NCBI GenBank assembly: GCA_947471745.1
Contig: CANJKZ010000532.1
Location: 134,001-198,000 of the forward strand
Length of the DNA stretch: 64,000 nt
DNA from: Closterium sp. Naga37s-1
Taxonomy: Eukaryota; Streptophyta; Zygnematophyceae; Desmidiales; Closteriaceae
Reading direction: 5' to 3'
Below are positions 1-9,866 of the stretch, one piece after another (within the stretch, counting starts at the first letter, position 1; every line of letters starts with the position of its first letter). The notes under the pieces were generated by a model. That model worked only from the letters and a program-made list of their open reading frames with translations, made no database searches and was not told the origin of the DNA. Made by a program: the position numbers and the translations under genes.

Positions 1-603
1 GTCCGGTTTGTCCTTCCCGTGTCGGTAGAGTCGCATAGTCCATCGGCTTCGTGACGATGACACGCCACCAATCCATGGCGGGTCCTCGCAGCAGCGACAC
101 GGCGTAGCGGATTTTCGCCGTATCCTCCGAGACGTAGTTGGCGTCGAAAAATACGTTCATCGTGAACAACCACGCTTGAACGGTAGGACCACCCCTTTGA
201 CTGGGATCGAAGCATGGCGGGCGCTGCGGCTTCAGCGGCATCGGTGACGGCAGTGCCGAACCGTCGGTTGGTGCCGAAATTGTGACGCGTGGCTGGCTTC
301 GGGCCGCATTCGTTGCTTCGGGGTGTGTCATGCCGTGGTCGTCGTCTCCGTCGGGGCGGACGACGCCATCACTGGCCGCGCTCGCAGGTTGCCCCACGCT
401 TCCGTGTTGTGATGCCTGTGGTGCGGGCTGTTCCGGAGTGCCAGGTGCTTGAGATTGTGCTTGTTGTGCTCGTGTGAGGTCATTTTGCAGGGATGAGCAT
501 TCTGCCGTCAGCGTCGCGATTTCCTCGGCGCTCTCGCGGATTTGCCGCAGCAGATCGTTCAAATGCTCCTGCGTGAGCGTCGTGATATCAATGTGTTCGG
601 CCA
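1..603 (-). pseudogene. Ty3/gypsy Gag, N-terminal part (runs off left edge)
   Basis: Reading leftward from an ATG at 603-601 the frame is open to the window edge (201 codons). The N-terminus begins MAEHIDITTLTQEHL and continues as a helical, Glu/Gln-rich stretch that is likely a coiled coil. A Pro/Gln-rich linker follows, then a retrotransposon Gag core with the segments MNVFFDANYV and LLRGPAMDWWRVIV. The same core occurs at 9153 onward, so this is the same chromovirus family. Gag forms the cytoplasmic particle that packages element RNA. No stop is seen in the visible part, so the copy may be coding-competent, but its pol lies outside the window. It sits 169 bases downstream of a primer binding site and LTR, the expected order. 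I am confident of the family, not of activity. Confidence 0.8.
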
Positions 604-772
604 TTTCGAAGGGTGTCGGCTCGTCTTAGTCTAGGCGCAGTCGTGGCTGCACGCGTTTACGAGAGAACGCGAGGACAGCGGCTCCTAGGTGCTAAGGTGC
701 GTGAGTCCCTTCGAGTTAAAAATCAAAAGTTGATTTCCTAGGGTGCGGAGATGCGCGGTCCGAAAGAAAGGG

Positions 773-785
773 GCTCTGAATACCA
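773..785 (-). promoter_or_regulatory. Primer binding site of left Ty3 element
   Basis: On the minus strand the sequence reads TGGTATTCAGAGC, starting two bases after the LTR end. The common plant initiator-Met tRNA primer site is TGGTATCAGAGC, so this copy has one extra T. It would prime minus-strand DNA synthesis. Confidence 0.7.
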
Positions 786-787
786 AG

Positions 788-1113
788 TGTTACGGGTGCA
801 ATGGATCGAGGTAGAGAGGATTGCACTAAAGTGTCAAACGAGTACAAAGATGTGAGCGAAGGCATGAGCGAACATTTATACGCGAAACATGCAAACGGTA
901 ACGCGGTGCGTGCGAGCTAGCTAGTGCTATGCTGGCAGCGAGGCTCAGGCTAGTCCCGAAGCGTAGGCCGACACGGCTGGGCCAGCAGTGCGAGGTTTGG
1001 CAAAACAGTGCGTGCGAGGTCGGCGAAGTCCCGTTAGCAGTAACGGGCGAACAACGGCTGTTGCTGTACGCGATGTAGTCGGGCTCCGTAAGGAATGCCG
1101 AGAAAATTCCTTA
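788..1113 (-). mobile_element. 5' LTR of left Ty3/gypsy element
   Basis: On the minus strand this begins TGTAAGGAATTTTC and ends CCCGTAACA, giving TG...CA termini over 326 bp. The LTRs at 19478-19830 and 59759-60101 share the TGTAAGGAAAA start and the CTCGTAACA end. A TATA-like TATAAA lies at 875-880 (minus), a plausible U3 promoter. The primer site and gag follow in order. Just outside the LTR at 1114 a copia LTR fragment resumes, so this element appears to have inserted into that copia LTR. The partner LTR and target duplication lie beyond the left edge. Confidence 0.75.
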
Positions 1114-2319
1114 CAGTTGTACACCCCTCCTTTCACCTAGTATCAGGAGTAGGTGGGTTCCTCGCTTAGCCCCGAATCGCCCCGCCCCTTAGCACGTCGT
1201 GCCCTCTCCCCTTAGCAGGCCGCGCTCTGTCCGTTCGCAGGCCCCGCCCCTAGCCTGCCCCGTACTCGTCACGCTCCTTACCCGTCCGCGCCCCACCCTG
1301 CCCCTTACCCTCGCGCGCAACCCGCTCGCTCCACTAGCTTGCACAATCGCACGCGCGCGCAGCCACGCATTCGCAGCAGCGCACGCGCACGCAGGTGCAC
1401 GTGCGCGAGCAGTACGAATAGCAGCCGCGCGCTGCAGCTGCCATCCGCATGCATGCTCGCCACGCGCGCACAGCAGCGTCAACACGCGCAGCAACAGCCG
1501 CAAGCATGCATGCCACTGCACGCGTTCGAGCAGCAACCTCCCGCGCACGCAGCAGCCACTGCACGCACGGCTTCAGCGACAGCTGCACACTCCTCTGCAG
1601 CCTTTCGCACGCACGCCCTGCAGCATCCGCAGCCACGCGCGTGCAGCGGCAGCAGCAAGCGCATTACCTGCCTCCGCATCTGCAGCGAGCGCAGCAGCTG
1701 CAGCCCGTGCTACAAAATCCGCTCAAGACCTCTCCTACCCACCCCTCACCGCTCCTAACCACTCCTATCCGCCCCTATCAGTTCCTCACCACTCCTATCC
1801 GCCTCTACCCGCTCCTCACCGTTCCTCACCGCTCCTAACCACTCCTACCCGCCTCTAATTGCTCCTCACCGCTCCTAACCGCTCTCGACCGCACTCCACC
1901 GCATTGAACCGTACCTGACCGTTCCCCACTGCACTCGAACGCACCCACCCGCACCTTTCTGCACGTGCAGCACCTTCCTCCCGCCTACTAGCACTTTCCA
2001 CTCACAGCGGCTGGCGGACACAGTACACTCCACTAGCATGACCTAGGCTCGACCTTATGTTATGAGTAGTGTTCCTAGCCTCGCCCCTCTGACTTCATTT
2101 ATTCCTCGCCTCGCTCGGTTCTCAATTAGCACTTAGGCCTCGCTCGTTACTCGTTTCGCTCGTTAATCGTTTCGTCTCGTCCTAGCCTCGCCACTCTAGC
2201 TTAGGTCGCTCCTAGCTCAGGCTGTTCCTCGCCTCATCTCTTCGGGCACCGTACGCCTCACTTGTTTCTAGCTCCGGCCCCTTCTAGCTCTATGCTTCTA
2301 GGCCAGTAGTTCCCTCGTT
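1114..2319 (+). mobile_element. Copia element A: 5' LTR remnant and long untranslated leader
   Basis: The first bases (TTGTACACCCCTCCTTTCAC) match the LTR segment near 8222, so this is the tail of a copia LTR cut by the Ty3 insertion. TATCAGGAG just after it may be a decayed primer site. The rest is a CpG- and C-rich leader that runs into the gag ATG at 2320. It includes an alanine-codon-like GCA/CGC-rich stretch (1330-1700) and CTCC-rich tandem repeats at about 1725-1960. Open frames here are low-complexity and have no domain. A related C-rich leader follows the LTR at 8466. Confidence 0.6.
1725..1965 (+). repeat. C-rich degenerate tandem repeat in copia leader
   Basis: Degenerate units of roughly 12-16 bp containing CTCCTAACC, CTCCTCACC and CACTCCTATCCGCC are repeated head to tail. 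They lie in the untranslated leader between LTR and gag. A differently composed repeat occupies the equivalent leader of the minus-strand copia (16070-16830), so long repetitive leaders seem to be a family trait. Confidence 0.6.
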
Positions 2320-5300
2320 ATGGCGACCCCTCGCGTACTGCACTTTGATGCTGAGGGAAGAGCCCCAGAGTTCCCCTCTTGGCTCATCCGTGCCGAGCGG
2401 TTTCTCAAGAGCCAGCGCCAGGACAATGAAACGCTCTGGGCGTACGCTTTCGGTGACCTGCCTGAGCCTTCGTCCCCTCCTCACTTGGGTGCTGAGCCTG
2501 ACGAGGCGGCCCAGGCGCGCTTCGATAAAGCCCGTACCGCTCATTCAGTGTGGCAGTCGCGTGAAGCTGCGGCATGCATTGCCCTCTCCAACCTTCTCCC
2601 CGAGACTGAGGAGGCTCACTTTTCTTAGGTTCAATTTGCTAAGGACCTGCTTGCTGCCATTAAGACATGTTATTCCACTCCCACCTTCGCCTCTATTGGT
2701 CGCCTCTTTCGGCCGTTTCTCTTTCTTGACCTAGGCTCGTTTGACCGGGCTGCTGATCTTATCACCCACCTGCGCTTGCTAGACATCAGCTGCCGTGCTG
2801 CCTACTGAGGATCAGCTTGCATTGCTCCCCCCACCCATGGCGATCACTATTCACTTTATCGCCCACTAGCTCGGACCGCCTTGCACCTATCCCTGACGAG
2901 CTTCTTCGGAAGCACCCTAGTGAGCTCACCATGGATATCCGTAAGACCGCTCTCAAGGATGTCGAGAGCAACATCCGCTCCGTTGCCTCCGCTCTTTCAG
3001 GGGTGCACTGTCCCACATCTTCCCACCTTCATTGCTTCTTTTGCCTCTACTGCGTCTCCTTCTCCCTTGGAGACTGCGGCCGTGTCCATCGCGGGTGGGC
3101 GGTCCAGGGGTAAGGGAGGTAAGAGAGGGGGGAAGGGTGGTGGCGGGGGTGGCGGAGGCTGTGGTGACACTAGTGCGTCTGGTGGAGGCGACACTGTGAG
3201 CGACCCTGCGCCCGCGGGCCGGACGGGAGGAAGTGCTGGTACGGTCACGTGGTACACGGCACAACGACAACAGCAATCCCAGCAGCAGCAGCCACAGACA
3301 GGATAGCCGCAACAGCAGGTTTAGCGGCAGGTGTAGCAGCAGCCTCAGCAGTAGGGACCTGGTGGACCAGGGAGCGCTTGTCGTGGCGGTGGTCCGCCCA
3401 GCTCGACGTCGCGTGGTGTCACTCCGCCTCCCTGCCCATACCTGGTTCAGTTAGGTGGTCGTGCGGGTTTCCGCTGTGGCCATTTCCACGCTCCGGGTCA
3501 GTGCTTTGCGCAGCTTACTAACCGCGTCCGCGCACAGTTCGGCCCTGGCCCCGCTCCGGACTGGGCACCGCTTCCTCGCTCTCGTGGACTTGCTTTGTGG
3601 GACCTGTCCGGGGCAGAATTAGTTGATGCTTTAGGTTAGGTTTCTGTGATGTATTCTGATGTTGACTATAATGCTGCCGAATTTGTTTGCTCACGTGTTT
3701 GTAGTTTAGTTTCTTTGCATGTTGCTAGTGTAGATCTTTGCTCTCTAGTCTAGGTGCTTGTGTTTCCGCGCTAGGTGCTTGTGTAGCTACCAGCCCAGGT
3801 GCACTTATAGCTGAGGCGTCGCTGTCCTTCACACTGGACTCTAGCACGTCGCAGTGCTTCTTCTGCGACCACACGACTCTCACACCGCTTCTTACTCAAG
3901 TTCCGGTTGCCCTGGCCGATCCTACTTCAGGACCAACAGTTGCACGCAGCTCTACCACTCTCTCGGGCCCAGTTGTCCCCTCAGGTGTCCTTAGAGGTCT
4001 CGACATCCCTTTGTTCAATCGGAACTTGGTGGATGTTGGATACCTCCAGGATAGAGGGATCACTGTTACCTTTCTGGGGCACGGGAGGATTGCGGTCTGT
4101 TTGGACGCTGCCACCGGTGCCATTCTTGCCACGTTGACCAGGGAGCCCCGCTTCGGTCTCTACGTCGTGCTTACTGAGCACTCCCAGGTAGCTGCGTCCC
4201 CTCAGGTCGTTGTGTCCGGTCAGGTTGCTGTGTCTGGTCAGGTTGCTGTGGACGGTCAGGTTGCTGTGTCGTGCTCCTGTCGGTCACTCACCCATCCGAC
4301 AGTCCTGTGGCACCACCGTCTTGGTCACCCGTCCCTCCCACGCCTCCGCAGTGTGGCTAGCTAGCGTCTTGTCTAAGGTCTCCCCAGCGTCTTTCTGTCG
4401 CTCTCTCCTTTGCCTGCACCGCCATGCACTCCTTGCGTTGAGGGTCGGCTGCGCGCCACTCCTCACTCCTCCTCTCTTCGTCCGGCAACTACACCTTTCC
4501 AGACTCTCCACTTGGACGTCTTGGGCCCCGCCCCTCGCCCTGGGCCCGAGAGGGAGAACTTCTTTCCAGTGGTCGTTGATGACTACTCCCTCTACACCAC
4601 CGTGTTCCCTCTGGCGAAAAAGTCCGACGTGACTTCTACGCTGATCCAGTGGTTGCTGGCCACTGAGACCACACATGGCCGTTGTGTCAGTTGTCTTCAC
4701 TCCGACCGTGGGGGTGACTTTCGCTCCAGCATTCTTCGCGGATTCTGTAGCGAGTAGGGCATCACCCAGTCCTAAACGCTTCCAGAGTCCCCATGGCATA
4801 ATAGGGTTGCTGAGCGCCGCATAGGATTGGTCATGGAGATTGCCCGTATATCCACTGTGCGCCCCATTTTCTATGGCCCTACACAGTTCCCTACGCCGCC
4901 CACCAGCTGAACCTCTAGCCTCCTGTTTCTCGGCCAGGGGCTTCACCGACCAGTCTTTGGACCGGGTCCTCTAGTGTTGCATCGCAGTTTCGTGTCTGGG
5001 GCTGCTTTGCGCTTGTCCGCGACACCTCTGCGAACAAGCTCTTGGCTTGCGCCATCCCCTATGTCTTCCTTGGTTTCCCGGTGTACTCCTCTGACTACAC
5101 CTTTTTACCACCCGCCCCTCCACCGGTTCCTTGACTCTCGTGACGTCCGGTTTAGCGAGTCCGTGTCCTACACACCCGTTACCCCTGCCGAGGTCTCCCG
5201 GTTCCCCCCCCTCCCCTTTTCCTCGCCCCCTCTCCTCCTCTTGCTCCCCCTCCTCCGGTACACCCGCCCCCCTACCCCGTTTGGTGTGTCCCACACTACC

Positions 5301-7939
5301 CCTCTCCCCTTGGTAGCACGTCAGGTACCGTCTCCTTACCCACAGTCATCCTCACAATCACCGCAGCGGCCTTCGGCACTACCGCGACAGGATGCAGTAG
5401 ACTCTGGGGGTATTGGTGTTGAGGGCACGGATGCTGGGGGTGCTAGTTTCGAGGGTGCTGGAGCTGAGGGTGTTGGCACTGGAGGTACTAGTTCTGAGGG
5501 TGCTGGAGCTAAGGCTACTGGCGCTTGAGGTTCTCGTTCTGGGGGTACTCGCGCTGGGGGTGCTGGCACTAGCGGTGCTAGTTCTGGGGGTGCTCTCCTG
5601 GGGACACTGGTTCTAGGGGTGCTGGAGCTGGAGGTGCTATTTCAGAGGAGACTGGAGCTGGAGGCATTGCTACTGTGGTGCCTACCCCACCTCTCCACCG
5701 CTACTCGACGAGTTTCCAGAGGCTTCGTCAGCTAGAGCGCGAGGAGCGGGAGTGGTTGGAGCAGAAGAAGCTGGGACTGGAGCGGCAGCAGCAGTAGCAG
5801 GACCTACAGCAGCAGGAGCAGCAGCAGCCACCGCGTCTCCTCCAGACCACTCACTGTCTCCCCTTGCTTACGGTCCTACGTCCCCCCCGTCTCGGACTCT
5901 TTTCTAGCCGTCTTCTCCTCTTCGGTCATAGTTGTCTCCTCCTGTTGTCCCGCTCGTGCACGTCCCTTGTCTCCTTTTGACGACCTCCGCACTGTCTTAC
6001 TACGTTCGAGTCTTCATTGTTCTCCACCTCAGTCTATTCTCTTGTCACCTCCTGAGTTGTCTCTTATAGCCTCCACCTTTACCCCTATCACTGACTACTA
6101 CCGTGCCGCCCGTCCTGCTGTCACTCGTGTTCTCGCCTCTCTAGTCACAGACCCTCGTGCCTCTACGTCGTATATCTCGGCTCTTTCTGCCACTGTCGTT
6201 GACTTTACTGCCACCCGCCACCTTGACTACGCCACCCATGTGGTAGCTGCCCATCGTCTGTCTGCCGGGGGTGAGTTTGCCCTTGGCTGTGACGTCCTAG
6301 AGGACAGGAAGTTTGAGCTGGAGTTCTTGGCGGCCGCTTCTCCCCATCTCTGTGCCATGCTGTTGGCTCTTGATAGGGAATCCGACGCCCTTGATATACC
6401 GACTCCTCGCACGTACCGTGAAGTAGTGTCAGGGCAGTGGGCTTCTCAGTGGATAGCGGCCATGGAGTCAGAGATGGCGTTTTGGAGATCCACAGTTCCC
6501 CCACATGGGGCGAACGTAGTCGACAACATTGGATTTTCAAGGTGAAGCGACCGCCTGGATCGCCGCTTGTCTTCAAGACGCACTATGTGGCTAGAGGTTT
6601 CAGTTAGCGTGAGGGAGTTGACTTCTTCCAGACCTTCGCCCCGACCCCAAAGATGACGACTCTTCATGTTTTACTTCACGTTGCAGCACAGCAAGACTAC
6701 AAGCTGCACTCCCTCGACTTCTCCACCGCCTTTCTCCAGGGCAGCCTACACGAGGAGATCTGGTTGCGACGTCCTTCTGGCTTCACTAGCACTTTCCCGC
6801 CTGGAAACCAGTGGAGCCTGAGGCGACCAGTCTATGGTCTCCGCCAGGCGCTCCGTGAATGGCACAGCACGATGCGCACTACTCTTGCTGCCCTCGAGTT
6901 TCCTTCTTCCGCCGACCCGTTGATGTTCGTTCATTTTGGGCCCACACCCTTCTTCGTCCTCGACTACGTCGACGACTTGGTCTTCGCTACAGCAGATAGG
7001 ACAGCACTGGCTGAGGTGAAGTCCGAACGGTAGAAGAGACACACGTGCACTGACCTTGGTGAGCTGCACCGCTACCTTGGCTTGCAGATCACCAGGGTCA
7101 GAGCCGCTCGCACCATCATACTCACACAGTCACACATGGTGCGGCAGGTTCTTCAGTGGTTTGGGCTTCACCACTCCACCACATAGCCCACTCCTCTTGC
7201 TGTTGACTACAGATTCACCACTTCTCTTTCCGACGAGCCTTTTGAGTCTAGTGGTCCCTACGCAGAGCTTGTGGGCTGCCTCATGTACCTGATGACTTGT
7301 ATACGTCCGGACCTCGCCTTCCCCCTCAGCGTCCTCTCTTGCTTTGTTGCGATTGGGAGACACCGTCTTGTTCACTGGACAGCTGCTGTGAGGGTGGCAA
7401 AGTACCTGGCGACTACATCAAGCATGGGGCTTGTGCTTGGAGGGACATAGCCAGCTGTACTGACTGGTCATTGCGACTCTTCCTACGCCGACAACGTGGA
7501 GACACAGAGGTCCACTCAGGGCTACTGCTTCAGCTTGGGCGCTGGAGCTGTGTCGTAGAGGTCTACTCGGTCGTCTTCTGTGGCTTCGTCTAGTGCTGAG
7601 ACAGAGATCTACGCCTGTGCCACGGCTGCGTAGGAGCTTCGCTGGTTGACTTTCTTGCTCACCGACCTTGGTGAGCGGCTGAGCTCTACACCGACCTTGT
7701 TCGCTGACAAAAAGGCCATGATCCTCCAGTGTCGAGAGCCTCGACTAGAGAGCAGAGTGAAGCACCTCGATGTCAGGTACTTTCTCCTGCGAGAGTTGCA
7801 GCGACGTGGGTAGGCACGCTTGGACTTCGTGGCCTCAGAGGCCAACACTGCAAACATCTTCACCAAGGCCCTTCCGCCTAGTGACCACCACAGGTTCTCT
7901 TTGCAGTTAGGCCTTGTTGACGTAGGCTCTTGGCTATAG
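2320..7939 (+). pseudogene. Ty1/copia Gag-Pol polyprotein, heavily decayed (element A)
   Basis: Broken frames on one strand give the full copia order. Gag starts MATPRVLHFDAEG at 2320, with a glycine-rich tract near 3120-3180 and a Cys/His segment near 3440-3520. Protease is near 3825-3870, where the active site reads LDSSTS instead of the usual DSGAS. The integrase zinc finger has HHRLGHPSLPRLRS at about 4310-4360 and CTPC near 4430; the catalytic core has DVLGP, VVDDYS and HSDRGGDF (4510-4740) and ERRIG (4815). A glycine/alanine hinge lies at 5400-5660. Reverse transcriptase has FSTAFLQGSLHEEIW (6720) and YVDDLVF (6965). RNase H has SSAETEIYA (7595) and ends at a TAG at 7937-7939. Many in-frame stops and shifts make it non-functional. 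Copia elements encode IN before RT, which separates this from the neighbouring Ty3 copies. Confidence 0.85.
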
Positions 7940-8133
7940 TTATATTGTCTCTTGTTGCTTGTCGTAGTTCTATATATGTCTTCGAACTCTTGAACTAGCC
8001 TTGTGGCCTCTTGTTTGTGCTCGGAATGTGTGATGACTTCGTGATCCACCATGAGCTTGTTGTGTTTCTTTTCTTGACTGGTCTTGTGACCACATACATG
8101 TCGTGCTTGTTTTGATGCCCCTCACTTAGCTAA

Positions 8134-8141
8134 TGGGGGTG
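8134..8141 (+). other. Probable polypurine tract of copia element A
   Basis: TGGGGGTG lies immediately before the TGTCAAAC that starts the LTR. A purine run at this point is where plus-strand DNA synthesis starts in LTR elements. The 200 bases before it (7940-8133) are 3' untranslated sequence with nothing else recognised. Confidence 0.5.
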
Positions 8142-8466
8142 TGTCAAACTATGCTTGTAGATATAGATATGCTCGAGTGAGTTGCATGTTGGGGGGTACA
8201 AAACTTTCTTGATACTTCGGTTGTATCCCCCTCCTTTCACCTAGTCCCACCATTCTCTTGCTACTCAAGTAACTAGGTTCTTAAGAGTTCAGGCTGTGAC
8301 ATATGGCCTTAACACACAAAATGTTAGAGATATGTATGTATTGTTAGTTAGCTTGTACTGAGTTGCACGTTAGGGGGTACAGAATTTCCCTCTACCCTTT
8401 GCTTGTACCTCCCCCTTTGACCTAATGTCATCATTCTCCCTTGTTACCTAAACTCAGTATCTGAGA
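8142..8466 (+). mobile_element. Copia LTR shared by element A and its deletion derivative
   Basis: Begins TGTCAAACTATG after a purine tract and is followed directly at 8467 by TGGTATCAAGTGC, a primer-site-like sequence. It therefore acts as 3' LTR for element A and 5' LTR for the next fragment. The right end reads CTGAGA, not a clean CA. Inside, two related 100-bp blocks (about 8181-8281 and 8361-8458) each run from GAGTTGCA(T/C)GTT through a TTGTA-CCCCTCC motif, a partial internal tandem duplication. The left remnant at 1114 matches the first block. Confidence 0.6.
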
Positions 8467-8937
8467 TGGTATCAAGTGCAAGAATCGATCCTCGATCAAA
8501 AACGACCTGCCCCGCCCCTTACCAGGCCATGCCCCGTTTCGTACCCTTGCGCGCTCCGTCTCGTACCTGCGCGCGCCCCGTCCTGTACCCGTGTGCTCCG
8601 CGTCCCGTACCCGCGCGATACTTTCTTGCTCACCGACCTTGGTGAGCTTCCGAGCTCAGCACAGACCTTGTTCGCTGACAACAAGGCCGTGATCCTTCTG
8701 TGTCAAGAGCCTCGACTGAAGAGCAGAGTGAAGCACATCAAAGTCAGGTACTTTCTCCTGCGAATTTTGCAGCGACGCGGCCAGGCACGCTTGGACTCCG
8801 TGGCCTTAGAGGCCAAGAGTGCAGACATGTTTACCGAGACCCTTCCACTTGGTGACCACCACAGGTTCTGTTTGCAGCTAGACCTTGTTGAGGTAGGCCC
8901 TCGGCTACAGTAGTCCTGCCTCTTGCTGCTTGTATAG
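8467..8937 (+). mobile_element. Internally deleted copia derivative (leader plus RNase H)
   Basis: A primer-like TGGTATC and a C-rich leader (8467-8615) are fused directly to the RNase H end of copia pol. The open segment from about 8617 to 8913 carries LLTDLGELPSSAQTLFADNK and DHHRFCLQLDL and ends in TAG. Relative to element A, everything from the leader to RNase H (about 5 kb: gag, protease, integrase, RT) is missing. This is a typical non-autonomous deletion derivative. It shares its left LTR with element A and ends at the hairpin at 8908-8962. Confidence 0.65.
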
Positions 8938-8962
8938 CAAGCAGCAAGAGGCAGGACTACTG
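8908..8962. repeat. Perfect 25-bp inverted repeat with 5-base loop
   Basis: Arms at 8908-8932 and 8938-8962 are exact reverse complements (arm begins CAGTAGTCCTGCC), with loop TATAG. The left arm is native copia sequence just after the RNase H stop. The right arm is its inverted copy and forms the junction to the Ty3 element. Confidence 0.9.
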
Positions 8963-9023
8963 AGACTGGGGAAGCACAGCATCACCAGCTCCCGTCTGGA
9001 CCAACACCAACATCACCGTCTGA

Positions 9024-9866
9024 GCATGGGGAAGGCCACCATCACCACCACAGGCACTTCCCCCTGGAGGCGGATGGGGATCGTCACCTTCTCAAGGTGG
9101 TTGGGGATCACCGGGCCCTTACACCGAGGCGGTTCAAACGTGGGTCTTCACGATGAACGTCTTCTTCGATGCGAACTCCGTCAAGTCGGACGCAGCGAAG
9201 ATCAGATACGCCATCTCACTGCTGAGGGGCCCCGCCATGGACTGGTGGCGAGTCATCGTGACGTCGCCACGCGCCTACGAGCCACCGTCGCAAGAGGAAG
9301 GGCCCACGGGTCCAGCCGTCACCTGGAGCTCATTCTGCAAAACCGCTCAGTACAGCACGTGGGATGTGTGGTGCGCAGGACTTCGGGCGCGCTTCGAGCC
9401 GATCGCGGCTTCTATTTCGGCGCGTCAGAGACTGCGAACTTGGCGACAGCTCGGGTCGGTTCAAGACTACACGAGCGGTTTTCTCGCATTATGCGAGCAA
9501 GTCGGCTACATGCACGAAGCGGAGCGGGTGGACCGTTACGTCGGAGGGCTGAAGCCGGACATCTCGCACGAAATCATGCTACACGGGCTCTCGAATTTCA
9601 ACGAGACTCTCGCGCTCGCCGAGAAAATCGACATTTTGCGCCGTCCGAGACCGGGGTCCTACTACGGACATCGCCCTCGGGGACCGATCGAGCATGTCAC
9701 CGTACATGCCGTTGCGACAAATGCAGCTGCTGCACCGTTTAAGGGGCGCTGCTTTGCTGGCAATAGGACGGGCCATTGCAAGAGTGAGTGCCCAGAGGAG
9801 CTGAGGCGCCGCGGAGCAGAGCAGGGGAGGGAGTCTCCCAGGCATGGAAACACCAGCAGTCAGTAG
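9024..9866 (+). pseudogene. Ty3/gypsy Gag (element B), damaged zinc knuckle
   Basis: The frame is open from after a TGA at 9021 to a TAG at 9864-9866. The first Met of the conserved core is at 9153 (MNVFFDANSVKSD). The Gag core has LLRGPAMDWWRVIV, a C-terminal capsid region and a nucleocapsid knuckle. The knuckle reads CFAGNRTGHCKSEC. The sister copy at the right edge has the canonical C-x2-C-x4-H-x4-C (CFACNRPGHRKSEC), so the second Cys is Gly here and zinc binding should be lost. The N-terminal half and 5' LTR are missing at the hairpin junction. Pol overlaps the last 79 bases in the -1 frame. Confidence 0.8.

Noticed and set aside
1199..1858. Ala/Pro/Ser-rich open frames on both strands
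   Set aside because: They are low-complexity frames in the GC-rich copia leader, with no domain and mutual overlap on opposite strands.
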